A stretch of 64,000 nucleotides of DNA from an uncultured Butyricicoccus sp. (GCA_904420185.1 CAJFUJ010000026.1:40318-104317), one strand, 5' to 3'. Positions 27,303-36,037 are shown, numbered from the stretch's first letter. The notes: a model not told the origin generated them from the letters alone. Made by a program: numbers and translations.

Positions 27303-27427
27303 ATGCCGGACCAGAAAATTTCTATTATGAGAGTAAAAGTCCTATAAATTGTCGATTTTCTACAATTCAAAGGCCTTTTTCTCGGAATTTTCTACAAAAA
27401 TAAAGCGCGCAACAATCAAAAAGGGTG

Positions 27428-27456
27428 TTGACGAAAGGATAAAAAAACGGTATTCT
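27428..27456 (+). promoter_or_regulatory. Promoter of the HPr-like gene
   Basis: TTGACG (27428-27433), 17 bases, TATTCT (27451-27456) lies about 80 bases before the HPr-like start. The surrounding 234-base gap is AT-rich; a small AATTGT/ACAATT hairpin near 27346-27366 may end the mutS2 transcript. Confidence 0.75.
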
Positions 27457-27536
27457 ATTTGTAGACTTCACTTTGAAAGCGTTGAGTTCGCAATGATTTT
27501 GGATCAATCTTACTAAGAATAGGGAGCGATGAGGAA

Positions 27537-27800
27537 ATGTATTCGAAAGAGGTACAGGTTACAAACCAGGTAGGTCTGTATGCAAGGCCGGCAACGTTTT
27601 TCATTCAGAAAGCAAATGAGTTCAAGAGCACCATCCTCGTCGAGAAGGAGGAGCGCCGCGTAAATGCGAAGAGCCTGCTGGGTATCCTTTCCCTTGGCAT
27701 TACCAAGGGTACGACGATCAACCTGATCGCAGATGGTCCGGATGAAGAAGATGCGGTAAACGCGCTGGTTGAGCTGATCACCTCGAATTTCACCGACTGA
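27537..27800 (+). CDS. HPr-like protein lacking active-site His15 (Crh-like)
   Basis: This 87-residue protein is clearly of the HPr fold, the phosphocarrier of the sugar phosphotransferase system. The residue that enzyme I phosphorylates in true HPr, His15, is Tyr here (GLYARPA; codon TAT at 27579-27581). The regulatory Ser46 is kept in RRVNAKSLLG, as is the following LSLGI. This pattern parallels Bacillus Crh, which has Gln15 and Ser46 and acts only in catabolite repression with CcpA. I therefore expect a regulatory rather than sugar-transport role, but that is inference. It has its own promoter and terminator. Ribosome site AGGGAGCGATGAGG. Confidence 0.9.
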   Translation: MYSKEVQVTNQVGLYARPATFFIQKANEFKSTILVEKEERRVNAKSLLGILSLGITKGTTINLIADGPDEEDAVNALVELITSNFTD

Positions 27801-27820
27801 GTTTCTTTTTTGTACGTTTG

Positions 27821-27848
27821 GAGCACCGCAAAACGCGGTGCTCTTTCT
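27821..27848 (+). terminator. Terminator after HPr-like gene
   Basis: The 9-bp GC-rich stem GAGCACCGC/GCGGTGCTC has an AAAAC loop and a TTTCT tail. It ends 29 bases before the uvrC start. Confidence 0.88.
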
Positions 27849-27876
27849 GTATACCAAGTGCAAGGAGGCAAAAGCT

Positions 27877-29757
27877 GTGCGTGAACGGTTTGACGAACTG
27901 AAAGAAAAGGTGCGGGCACTGCCATATGAGCCCGGAGTCTACATTATGAAAAACCGCGCGGGTGGCGTCATCTATGTCGGCAAGGCCAAAGCACTCAAAA
28001 ACCGCGTGTCCCAATATTTCCAAAGTGACGCACGGCACAGCCCTAAAACCCGCAAAATGATCGCCCAGATTTGGGATTTTGACATCATCGTGACCGAATC
28101 GGAATTTGAAGCGTTGGTGCTAGAAAATTCGATGATCAAAAAATATAAACCCAAGTACAATATCTTGTTAAAAGATGACAAGGGCTATCCCTACATCAAG
28201 GTCACAACCTCCAAGCCCTATCCGGCCTTTTCTATCGTGTCCAAGCCGCAGGCCGACGCAGACCGGTACTTTGGCCCTTATCCCAGCCGGCGGGCTGCCG
28301 GGCGAGCCATCGACACCATCTGCGAAACCCTAAAGCTCAAGACCTGCCGCCGGGTTTTTCCGCGCGATATCGGGAAGGAGCGGCCCTGCTTAAACCAGCA
28401 TTTGGGCCGGTGTATCGCCCCGTGCACAGGGAATGTGCCGCCTGAAGAATATGCCGCGCTGGTCAGTGAGGCCATCGCGCTGCTGGAGGGCGATTATAAG
28501 CGCCTAACGCGTACGTTGGAAGCGCGGATGCTGGAGGCGTCCGAGCAGATGCAGTTTGAACGCGCCGCCCTGCTGCGCGACCGGATGCGCGCGGTGGAAG
28601 CCCTGGGCGAAAAGCAAAAGGTGGTTGCCGGCTCGTTCGCTGACCTAGATGCACTGGCTTTTGTGCAGGGCCAGACCAAGGGATGTGTGGTGGTGCTGCA
28701 CTATTTAGGTGGTGCGTTGCAGGACAAGGAGTATACGCTGATCGACGGCGCAGCTAGAGAGGATGTGGGTGAGGTGCTAGGCGCCTTCCTCAAGCAGTAT
28801 TATTCGCTGCGCAAAGTGGTCCCCAAGGTGGTGCTGCTCAGCGACAGCATCGAGGATATGCCGGCTGTGGCCGAGTTTTTGTCAGCAATTGCCGGATGTA
28901 AGGTCGAACTGGCGGTACCGCAGCGCGGCAAGCGGCACGATTTGACCCGGCTGGCAGCCAAAAATGCGTCTGAAGAGATCGCCCGCATGGAAACCGGACA
29001 GGAACGGCGGCTCAAATCGCTGGAGCTGCTGCAAGGTATGATCGGGCTGGACCGGCCGCCCGAGATCCTGGAAAGCTACGATATCTCCAACTTTGCGGGC
29101 GCGGATACTGTGGGCTCGATGGTGGTGTTTGAGAATGCGCAGCCCAAACGGAGCCGGTACCGCCGGTTCCAGATTGCATGTGCGGCCGATGGGCAAAACG
29201 ACTACGCTGCCATGGCCGAAATGCTTACAAGGCGGTTGCAGCGCTGGAAGGACGGCGACGAGAAATTTTGTCCGCTGCCCGATGTGTTCCTCATTGACGG
29301 TGGCTTGGGGCATGTGCGCACCGCCCAAGGTGTGCTGGACGCCTTTGGTGTGACCACCCCCTGTTTTGGGATGGTCAAAGACGATCACCACCGCACACGC
29401 GGCTTGGTCGCGCCCGATGGGCGGGAGTTCGGCATTTCGACCATGCCGGCCGTATTTGCACTCATCGGACGCATCCAGGAGGAAACCCATCGCTTTGCCA
29501 TTACCTACAACCGGTCGCTGGGTGCCAAACGGATGCGTGGCTCGACGCTCGATAAAATTCCCGGTGTGGGCGACAAGCGCCGCGGTGAGCTGCTGCGGCA
29601 TTTTAAAACCATAGACGCCATCAAACATGCTTCGGTTGAAGAGCTGCGGCGGGTGACGCCGCTGAACACCGCGTACGCCATCTATGACTTCTTCCACGGC
29701 AAAGAGGACGGGCAAGAATCAAGCGCGGCCCGGGAAAGGAAAATAAGATGCGAGTAA
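27877..29757 (+). CDS. uvrC: Excinuclease ABC subunit C
   Basis: UvrC makes both incisions in nucleotide excision repair. The 626-residue protein starts with GTG behind AAGGAGG; an in-frame ATG at 27838 lies inside the preceding terminator and is unlikely. Domains in order are the GIY-YIG nuclease (PGVYIMKN and VIYVGKAKALKNR, residues 19-43), the UVR motif (QMQFERAALLRDRM, binds UvrB), the RNase H-like second nuclease (ESYDISNFAGADTVGSMVVF) and a C-terminal helix-hairpin-helix (IPGVGDKRRGELL). Confidence 0.96.
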   Translation: MRERFDELKEKVRALPYEPGVYIMKNRAGGVIYVGKAKALKNRVSQYFQSDARHSPKTRKMIAQIWDFDIIVTESEFEALVLENSMIKKYKPKYNILLKDDKGYPYIKVTTSKPYPAFSIVSKPQADADRYFGPYPSRRAAGRAIDTICETLKLKTCRRVFPRDIGKERPCLNQHLGRCIAPCTGNVPPEEYAALVSEAIALLEGDYKRLTRTLEARMLEASEQMQFERAALLRDRMRAVEALGEKQKVVAGSFADLDALAFVQGQTKGCVVVLHYLGGALQDKEYTLIDGAAREDVGEVLGAFLKQYYSLRKVVPKVVLLSDSIEDMPAVAEFLSAIAGCKVELAVPQRGKRHDLTRLAAKNASEEIARMETGQERRLKSLELLQGMIGLDRPPEILESYDISNFAGADTVGSMVVFENAQPKRSRYRRFQIACAADGQNDYAAMAEMLTRRLQRWKDGDEKFCPLPDVFLIDGGLGHVRTAQGVLDAFGVTTPCFGMVKDDHHRTRGLVAPDGREFGISTMPAVFALIGRIQEETHRFAITYNRSLGAKRMRGSTLDKIPGVGDKRRGELLRHFKTIDAIKHASVEELRRVTPLNTAYAIYDFFHGKEDGQESSAARERKIRCE

Positions 29758-30350
29758 TTTCTGGGACGGCGCGAGGATGCAAATTGCAGCCTGTGCCTGG
29801 TATGACCACCCGCCCGACCACTGACCGGGTGAAAGAGTCGGTATTTAATATTTTACAAGGCGTAGTGCGGGACGCACAGGTGCTTGACCTGTTTGCAGGA
29901 ACCGGACAGTTGGGGATCGAAGCCCTCAGCCGCGGCGCTGCACACTGCGATTTTGTGGACCAAGACCGGAAAGCATTGGCTGTGATCCGAAAAAACATTC
30001 AGCTAGCGCGCGTAGAGGATCGGGCACAGGTTCACGCGGGACCAGCAGAGCGGTTTTTGGCGCGCTGCGCCAAGCAATGCTATGATATCATCCTACTCGA
30101 CCCCCCCTATGGCGGAAAAATCCTGAATGACACGCTTTTTGTCTTAAATCGGTTTGACATTTTGTCCCCCTCTGGTATAATATTATGCGAAAGCGCGCTT
30201 GCAGACGAAATTTGCGCGCCGTTTGCCCAGGGCCGGGTTTACCGGTATGGGGCAATTAAAATCACAGCGCTGCACCGGTCAACCGGCGGCACGCCAGAGA
30301 ACAAGAAAGAGAATGCGTATGAAAATAGCCATTTATCCGGGAAGCTTTGA
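29748..30350 (+). CDS. rsmD: 16S rRNA (guanine966-N2)-methyltransferase
   Basis: RsmD methylates G966 of 16S rRNA. The 200-residue protein opens MRVISGTARGCKL, has the S-adenosylmethionine loop VLDLFAGTGQLGIEALSRGA and the catalytic DPPY. It overlaps uvrC by 10 bases and its 3' end overlaps coaD by 32 bases, giving a longer and divergent C-terminal tail than usual. Confidence 0.94.
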   Translation: MRVISGTARGCKLQPVPGMTTRPTTDRVKESVFNILQGVVRDAQVLDLFAGTGQLGIEALSRGAAHCDFVDQDRKALAVIRKNIQLARVEDRAQVHAGPAERFLARCAKQCYDIILLDPPYGGKILNDTLFVLNRFDILSPSGIILCESALADEICAPFAQGRVYRYGAIKITALHRSTGGTPENKKENAYENSHLSGKL

Positions 30351-30804
30351 CCCGGTGACGTTGGGCCATCTGGATATCATTGAACGTGCATCCGCCTTGT
30401 TTGATAAACTCATTGTGGTGGTGATGCACAATGTGGCAAAGTCACCGATGTTCACCGTGGAAGAGCGGATGGAATTTTTGCGCCGTACAACCAGCCGTCT
30501 CTCCAATGTGGAGATCGATGCCTTTGGCGGCCTATTGGCCGGTTATGCAGCCCAGCGTGGCGCGTGCACAATTGTCAAAGGCCTGCGCGCAATGAGCGAC
30601 TTTGAATATGAGTTTCAAATGGCGTTGACCAATCGAAAGTTAAACCCCAATGTGGACACGATATTTTTGATGACAAGCGCAGAGTATATGTACCTATCCT
30701 CGTCAATGGTGAAGGACATTGCGCTGCATGGCGGAAAGGTGGCGGATTTTGTCCCGCCAGAGATTGAGGAAGAAATTTTTCACAGAATGCGAAAGGATGG
30801 TTAA
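30319..30804 (+). CDS. coaD: Pantetheine-phosphate adenylyltransferase
   Basis: CoaD adenylylates 4'-phosphopantetheine in coenzyme A synthesis. The 161-residue protein begins MKIAIYPGSFDPVTLGHLD, including the nucleotidyl-transferase TxGH signature, and carries YLSSSMVKDIA near the end. I prefer ATG 30319 over the in-frame ATG 30313 because it matches the family start exactly. The gene begins inside the end of rsmD. Confidence 0.95.
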   Translation: MKIAIYPGSFDPVTLGHLDIIERASALFDKLIVVVMHNVAKSPMFTVEERMEFLRRTTSRLSNVEIDAFGGLLAGYAAQRGACTIVKGLRAMSDFEYEFQMALTNRKLNPNVDTIFLMTSAEYMYLSSSMVKDIALHGGKVADFVPPEIEEEIFHRMRKDG

Positions 30805-31271
30805 TGAATATGGCAAGCGTAGAAGAACTGGTCAACAACTTATATGAAATGGTACAGGATGCCGGGGCAGTTCCGTTTACTGACAAATGTATGCTAGAAC
30901 GCGACCATGTGCTCGATATGTTGGATGAACTGCGTGTTTCGCTGCCCGCAGACCTGAAGATGGCGCAGGATATTGTGGAAAAACGCAACGAACTGATCGC
31001 TGCCGGCAAACGGGAAGCCGACGCCATGAAGCAGCAGGCCGAAGAAGCCGCCCATACGATGGTCAGCGAGACAGAGGTTGTCAAAGCTGCGCGCGCCAAG
31101 GCAAAAGAAATCCTCAATAATGCTGAAATCCAGGCGCGCGAATTGCGCAAAGTGGCCAACGATTACTGCGATGACATTCTCAAGCGTACCGAAGAATCGG
31201 TTTCTTTGGGGCTGGGAGAAGTGAAAAAAGCGCGGCAGCGGTTTCGTGAAATTGCTAGCAAAAACCAGTAA
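30804..31271 (+). CDS. Conserved coiled-coil protein of unknown function
   Basis: This 155-residue cytoplasmic protein is almost entirely helical, with a long Ala/Glu/Lys-rich coiled coil at residues about 50-150. It has no signal peptide, membrane helix or recognised catalytic motif. The central part (AKAKEILNNAEIQARELRK) resembles DivIVA-like or V-type ATPase subunit-like coiled coils in composition only. Its ATG shares a base with the coaD stop (TAATG), so it is translationally coupled to coaD. Its position just before the division cluster hints at an envelope or division role, which is speculative. Confidence 0.72.
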   Translation: MNMASVEELVNNLYEMVQDAGAVPFTDKCMLERDHVLDMLDELRVSLPADLKMAQDIVEKRNELIAAGKREADAMKQQAEEAAHTMVSETEVVKAARAKAKEILNNAEIQARELRKVANDYCDDILKRTEESVSLGLGEVKKARQRFREIASKNQ

Positions 31272-31320
31272 TTATAAATTTTATAATGCATAAAAAATAC
31301 GCAAAATTTGCGAAAGAGGC

Positions 31321-31360
31321 GAAACGGGGGGTGTTTAACGCATTCTCCGTTTCTTACTTT
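31321..31360 (+). terminator. Weak terminator before the dcw cluster
   Basis: GAAACGG pairs with CCGTTTC (extended by G-T pairs) around a 19-base loop and is followed by TTACTTT. It probably separates the coaD transcript from the mraZ promoter. Confidence 0.5.
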
Positions 31361-31462
31361 GCAAAAGTAGAACTAACGTTCGAAACTGAAAAAATAAATG
31401 CAATTTTCAGCGAAAGTGACAAGAAAATGGGCTGTATGATTTAAAAAAGTTATAAGCTAGGG

Positions 31463-31491
31463 TTGCAAAACGGAAACAAAAAGGGTATAAT
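31463..31491 (+). promoter_or_regulatory. Promoter of the mraZ/dcw cluster
   Basis: TTGCAA (31463-31468), 17 bases, TATAAT (31486-31491) is placed immediately upstream of the MraZ operator repeats. Confidence 0.82.
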
Positions 31492-31500
31492 GATTCCAGG

Positions 31501-31530
31501 GTGGAGCAAAGTGGGGCGAAGTGCGGCTTG
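31501..31530 (+). promoter_or_regulatory. MraZ operator: three 10-base direct repeats
   Basis: Three head-to-tail units, GTGGAGCAAA, GTGGGGCGAA and GTGCGGCTTG, start exactly 10 bases apart and lie just after the -10 element, covering the expected transcription start. MraZ is known to bind short direct repeats in front of its own gene in other bacteria. The position and spacing make this the likely autoregulatory site. Confidence 0.75.
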
Positions 31531-31559
31531 CTCTCTGGTGAGAAAGCGGGGTGGCAGAG

Positions 31560-31976
31560 ATGAAAGGCGAATTCCGGCATTCGATCGACGCTAAGGGCCG
31601 CTTGTTCATCCCGGCCAAGCTGCGAGACGAACTTGGCGAATGCTTTACCGTGACGCGCGGATTGGATCAATGCCTGGCCATTTATCCGCAGGCGGCGTGG
31701 AACGCGCTAGAAACGCGCATCCAAGCACTGCCTATGAGCAAAGCGCGCGATTTACAACGTTTTTTCTTTTCGAACGCCTTTGATGCCGAGTTGGACAGCC
31801 AAGGGCGTATCCTGCTCCCGCTGGGGCTGCGGCAATATGCCGGGCTGCAAAAGGAAGCGGTCATTATTGGCGCCGGCGGCCGGGCGGAGATCTGGGATGC
31901 TGCGCGCTGGGCCATCTATAACGAGGCGATCACCGAAGAGCGCGTGATCGCGGCAATGGAGGAATTGGGATTCTAA
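31560..31976 (+). CDS. mraZ: Division/cell-wall cluster regulator MraZ
   Basis: MraZ is an AbrB-fold DNA-binding protein that controls its own dcw operon. The 138-residue protein has two SpoVT/AbrB-like repeats: HSIDAKGRLFIPAKLRDEL near the N-terminus, and AELDSQGRILLPLGLRQYA in the middle. I chose ATG 31560 (MKGEF) to match the family start, with GGGGTGG 5 bases upstream; a GTG at 31551 would add three residues. Confidence 0.93.
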   Translation: MKGEFRHSIDAKGRLFIPAKLRDELGECFTVTRGLDQCLAIYPQAAWNALETRIQALPMSKARDLQRFFFSNAFDAELDSQGRILLPLGLRQYAGLQKEAVIIGAGGRAEIWDAARWAIYNEAITEERVIAAMEELGF

Positions 31977-32010
31977 CCCCCTTCATTGCAAGCTGAGAAA
32001 GTGCATGCTT

Positions 32011-32991
32011 ATGAACCAAACCGAATTTCATCATATATCCATTCTGCTGGATGCGTGCCTGGAGGCACTGCAAATCCGGCCGGATGGAACCTATCTGGAT
32101 GCCACCCTGGGCGGGGCCGGACATTCTCTGGCCATCGCCGAACGGCTGGGGCCAGGCGGCCGGCTGATTTGCATCGACCGGGACGACGAGGCGCTGGCCA
32201 ACGCCGAAAAACGGCTGATTGCGGTGCGTGACCGGGTAACGCTGGTCAAAAGCGATTTCCGTGCGCTGGACGCCGTCCTGGAAGGCCAGGGCGTGGATGG
32301 GGTGGACGGCATCCTATTTGATTTAGGCGTGTCTTCGCCCCAGCTGGATACGGCTGGACGCGGGTTTTCCTATATGCAGGACGCGCCGCTGGATATGCGG
32401 ATGGACCGCCAGCAAACATTGACAGCCTATGAGATTGTAAATCAGTGGAGCCAAGAGGAGCTCCGCCGGATTTTATATGCTTATGGAGAAGAACGCTACG
32501 CACCTGCTATTGCGGCGGCGATTGTACGTGCGCGTGCGCAAAAGCCGGTTGAAACAACCGGTGAGCTGGTGCAGATCATCCGGAATGCAATGCCGCCAGC
32601 GGCCAAGCGCGAAAAGCAACATCCAGCCAAGCGTACCTTCCAGGCCATCCGCATTGCGGTCAATGATGAGCTTGGTGCAGTAGAAGAAGCGATGGGAAAG
32701 GCCATTGATGCGCTGCGCCCGGGTGGGCGGCTGGCAGTGATCACCTTCCACTCGCTGGAGGACCGCATTGTCAAAGAAGCGTTCCGGCAGGCGGCACAGG
32801 GGTGTATCTGCCCTCCGGATTTCCCGGTGTGCGTATGTGGCCGAAAGCCCAAGGTCAAGCGTATCGGTAGAAAACCAGTTGTGCCAGAAGCAGCGGAAGT
32901 GCGGGAAAACGCGCGCGCGCGTTCGGCAAAACTTCGAGTCTGTGAAAAGTTGGGATACGACGGAAAGGAGAGAAGCGGACATGGCGAATAA
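32011..32991 (+). CDS. rsmH: 16S rRNA (cytosine1402-N4)-methyltransferase
   Basis: RsmH (MraW) methylates N4 of C1402 in 16S rRNA. The 326-residue protein has the opening HHISILLDACLEAL, the S-adenosylmethionine motif YLDATLGGAGHS, FDLGVSSPQLD and the C-terminal RPGGRLAVITFHSLEDRIVK. An ATG at 32005 would add two residues but stands only 3 bases after the GAGAAAG site, so 32011 is preferred. It overlaps the ftsL-like gene by 11 bases. Confidence 0.95.
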   Translation: MNQTEFHHISILLDACLEALQIRPDGTYLDATLGGAGHSLAIAERLGPGGRLICIDRDDEALANAEKRLIAVRDRVTLVKSDFRALDAVLEGQGVDGVDGILFDLGVSSPQLDTAGRGFSYMQDAPLDMRMDRQQTLTAYEIVNQWSQEELRRILYAYGEERYAPAIAAAIVRARAQKPVETTGELVQIIRNAMPPAAKREKQHPAKRTFQAIRIAVNDELGAVEEAMGKAIDALRPGGRLAVITFHSLEDRIVKEAFRQAAQGCICPPDFPVCVCGRKPKVKRIGRKPVVPEAAEVRENARARSAKLRVCEKLGYDGKERSGHGE

Positions 32992-33451
32992 AAAAAGTGT
33001 CATGGAGCAGGATGAGCAGTTGCCCAATATGCAGCTCCCCAAGGGCTCTGTGTCGCGTATCCATAAAAAGAAAACCGGTCTGCGCAGGGTTGTGACCTTT
33101 CCGCGTGCGTTGTTTGTAGTCGCTGTATCCTGCCTGTGCATGGCTCTTCTCTATAATAATATGTATTTGACCAGTTTAACCAAGCAAATTGGCGAAAAAG
33201 AAGCCGAGTTGGAGGATATACAAAGCGAGTATGTTTCACTCAAGGCGCGTCAGGAGCAGACACTTAGCATTAGCTATGTGGAGCAATATGCGCAAGAGAC
33301 CCTGGGAATGGTCAAAATGGACCCTTCACAGGTGGAATATATCGAAATGACCAACCCGGAAGTGACCGAGGTTTCCGGTTCGGCCACGTTGGGGGACGCG
33401 GTCGCAAATTTGATGCGCAGCTTTACGGCTGTGCTGGAATATCTGCGATAA
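32981..33451 (+). CDS. ftsL: FtsL-like septum protein
   Basis: This 156-residue bitopic protein has a basic cytoplasmic N-terminus of about 48 residues, one membrane helix (ALFVVAVSCLCMALLYNNMYL) and an extracytoplasmic leucine-zipper coiled coil (LTKQIGEKEAELEDIQSEYVSLKA), followed by an acidic tail. Sequence identity to FtsL is low, as usual, so the call rests on architecture and on position between rsmH and the PBP gene. In the divisome it pairs with FtsQ/DivIB and DivIC. AAAGGAGAG precedes the ATG. Confidence 0.82.
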   Translation: MANKKSVMEQDEQLPNMQLPKGSVSRIHKKKTGLRRVVTFPRALFVVAVSCLCMALLYNNMYLTSLTKQIGEKEAELEDIQSEYVSLKARQEQTLSISYVEQYAQETLGMVKMDPSQVEYIEMTNPEVTEVSGSATLGDAVANLMRSFTAVLEYLR

Positions 33452-33570
33452 ACCGTGGAATAAGATGGTGTTACGGGAGTGAGAGGTGATAAACGCTTCT
33501 AACTCCCTTTCTTTGCTTTTGAACTTGCCCGCCTTGCTGTGCGCGCACAGGCGGGAATGGAGGAACAACG

Positions 33571-36018
33571 ATGCGAATTCCCAAATTTAAACGCCGCCCG
33601 ACGCCTCGGATGCGCAGCCGCATTTCGGTGCTGATTTTGTGCCTGGCCTGCGTGGGCTTTGTCGCAGTTGCGGTGCGGCTGTTTTGGATGCAGGTGATCC
33701 GTTACGATTACTACCAAGATAAAGCGATGAACTTCCAAACGCGCGACGACGTCATTGAACCCGAACGCGGTACGATTTACGACCGCAATATGAAGGTGCT
33801 GGCCGAGTCGGCGGCGACCGAGTCGGTGATGTTCAACCCAAAAGGGCTGGTGTCCTGGGTGGAAGAGAAAAACAAATCGGCGCAGTCGGATGACCAGGAA
33901 GGCGGCGGCGTGCAACTATCCTTGGAACAGGTGCAGCAGCAGATTGCCCAAATTTTAAGCAACAACCTGGATGTATCCTACGAAACTGCTTTGCAGCGGA
34001 TTCAGCAAACCGACCGGCAGTCGGTCAGGATTCAGAGCCAGGTGGAAAAAGAGATTGTCAACAAGATCTATCAGGAGATGAAGGACGCCAATATCTCCAC
34101 GGGTTCGAGCGTTTCGGTTTACACAACCCCGGATACCAAACGATACTATCCATACAGCTCCTTCGCCTCCCAGGTGATCGGGTTTTTGAACGCCAGCGGT
34201 GCAGTGGGCGGCATGGAACTGGAGTATGACGAGGTGCTGTCCGGCATGGCCGGCCGCATTGTGCGCGCACAGAACGCGCGCAACTCGGATATGCCCTATG
34301 AATATGAACAGTACATCCCAGCCGAGAACGGCGCGTCGCTGGTTACGACCATTGACGAGACGGTGCAACATTACTTGGAAAAACACCTGGAAACGGCCTT
34401 GACCGACAATCCTTCGGCGCGCGACGGCGTCTCCGGCATTGTGATGGATGTCAAAACCGGAGAAATCTTAGCTATGGCAAATATGCCGGATTTTGACCTG
34501 AATGCATATAGCACCATCACAAAGGACAGCCTGTACTATAACGAACTGGTCACCGAAATCCAGGCCTACTTTACCGAAAATGGCCTGACCGGCACAGTGA
34601 CCGATGAATACCTGTGCGAGGGATTGTGGTCAGGTCTTCCCAGCACGCTGAGCGATGACCAAAAGACCGAAATCGACGCCTTGCGCACCGACAAGTTGCA
34701 GGGGATGTGGCGTAACCACATCGTATCCGACACCTATGAGCCAGGCTCGACCTTCAAGCTCATGACTGTCGCGACCGCGCTGGAGTCGGGTGCCATCACC
34801 ACCGAGGATACCTTCTTCTGCGGTGGCGTGATGCATTTCGATGATTGGGATATCCATTGCCATAATACCAGCGGCCACGGCCAGCAGACCCTGACCGAAG
34901 CACTGATGAATTCGTGCAATGTGGCTATGATGCAGATCGCGGCCCGCACAGGTGCAAGCGATTTCTATGCGTATTTTGAGGCATTTGGCCTGACCAAACA
35001 GACCGGCGTTGACCTGCCCGGTGAGGCCAACAATGAATCCTTGGTCTACACCGAAGAACAGCTGACCGTTACACCGACCAACCTGGCTGTTTCCTCGTTC
35101 GGCCAGCGCTTTCAGGTCACCCCTTTGCAGATGATTTCCATGGTCTGCGCCATTGTGGATGATGGGAACCTCAAGACCCCGCACATTGTCCGCCAAATCC
35201 TCAACGATGACGGCTCGGTGCGTGAAACCATCAGCCCCGAGATCAAACGCCAGGTGGTTTCGGCCGAAACATCGGCCTTCATGCGCCAGGCTATGGAGCA
35301 GGTGGTCGCCGAAGGCACAGGTAAAAACGGCTATGTAGCCGGTTATCGGGTAGGCGGTAAAACTGCGACCTCAGAAATTCAAAAAGAGGCAGAGGATCTT
35401 GAGCCGCGATACACAGCTTCGTTCATCGGCGTGGCACCGATGGATGATCCGCAGGTTGCGGTTCTGGTAGCAATTCAAGACCTGCCCGAAAGCGCACCAC
35501 ACGGCGGCGGTGCCATCGCAGCACCAGTTGTCGGCCGTATTTTAGCCGATATCCTGCCCTATCTGGGTGTGGAGCAGACTTATGATGATTCCGAAGAGGA
35601 CCGCCGCGAAATCGAAGTGCCTAGCCTCATCGGCCAGACCGAGGAAAATGCGGCATCGGCGCTGGAATCTGCGGGCTTTACCTACACGACCGTGGGCGAA
35701 GGCGATACCGTTACCGACCAGGTACCATCGGGCGGGGTCAACATCCCGAACGGCAGCCAGGTTATCTTGTACATGGGCGGCGAAAAGCCGACTGAAACCA
35801 TCACGGTTCCCAATGTGCTCGGCGAACATCCGACCACAGCGAAGGACCGTCTGGAGGCGCTAAACCTCTACATGCGCCGTACAGGCATCAAGACCAGTCA
35901 GACCAATAGCGGCACCGTGGCTACCCAGCAAAACCCGGCCGCAGGCACCGAGGTGCCGATCGGCACGGTCATCACGGTTTCGTTTGAAAACTCGACCGGC
36001 GTCAGCGATCACGAGTAA
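33571..36018 (+). CDS. Class B penicillin-binding protein with two PASTA domains (FtsI/SpoVD type)
   Basis: This 815-residue septal transpeptidase crosslinks peptidoglycan. It has an N-terminal membrane helix (residues about 19-40), a PBP dimerisation domain opening EPERGTIYDRN, and a transpeptidase domain. The domain shows the active-site Ser393 in STFK, Ser448 in SCN and Lys597 in KTA. Two PASTA domains follow, beginning IEVPSLIG and ITVPNVLG. The KTG triad position reads Lys-Thr-Ala. The 119-base gap upstream holds only a short GC-rich inverted repeat. Whether it serves vegetative division (pbpB) or the spore cortex (spoVD) cannot be told from sequence; its place in the cluster and the lack of another PBP here favour division. 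Confidence 0.93.
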   Translation: MRIPKFKRRPTPRMRSRISVLILCLACVGFVAVAVRLFWMQVIRYDYYQDKAMNFQTRDDVIEPERGTIYDRNMKVLAESAATESVMFNPKGLVSWVEEKNKSAQSDDQEGGGVQLSLEQVQQQIAQILSNNLDVSYETALQRIQQTDRQSVRIQSQVEKEIVNKIYQEMKDANISTGSSVSVYTTPDTKRYYPYSSFASQVIGFLNASGAVGGMELEYDEVLSGMAGRIVRAQNARNSDMPYEYEQYIPAENGASLVTTIDETVQHYLEKHLETALTDNPSARDGVSGIVMDVKTGEILAMANMPDFDLNAYSTITKDSLYYNELVTEIQAYFTENGLTGTVTDEYLCEGLWSGLPSTLSDDQKTEIDALRTDKLQGMWRNHIVSDTYEPGSTFKLMTVATALESGAITTEDTFFCGGVMHFDDWDIHCHNTSGHGQQTLTEALMNSCNVAMMQIAARTGASDFYAYFEAFGLTKQTGVDLPGEANNESLVYTEEQLTVTPTNLAVSSFGQRFQVTPLQMISMVCAIVDDGNLKTPHIVRQILNDDGSVRETISPEIKRQVVSAETSAFMRQAMEQVVAEGTGKNGYVAGYRVGGKTATSEIQKEAEDLEPRYTASFIGVAPMDDPQVAVLVAIQDLPESAPHGGGAIAAPVVGRILADILPYLGVEQTYDDSEEDRREIEVPSLIGQTEENAASALESAGFTYTTVGEGDTVTDQVPSGGVNIPNGSQVILYMGGEKPTETITVPNVLGEHPTTAKDRLEALNLYMRRTGIKTSQTNSGTVATQQNPAAGTEVPIGTVITVSFENSTGVSDHE

Positions 36019-36037
36019 GGGAGAAAAGGAGAAAGGT

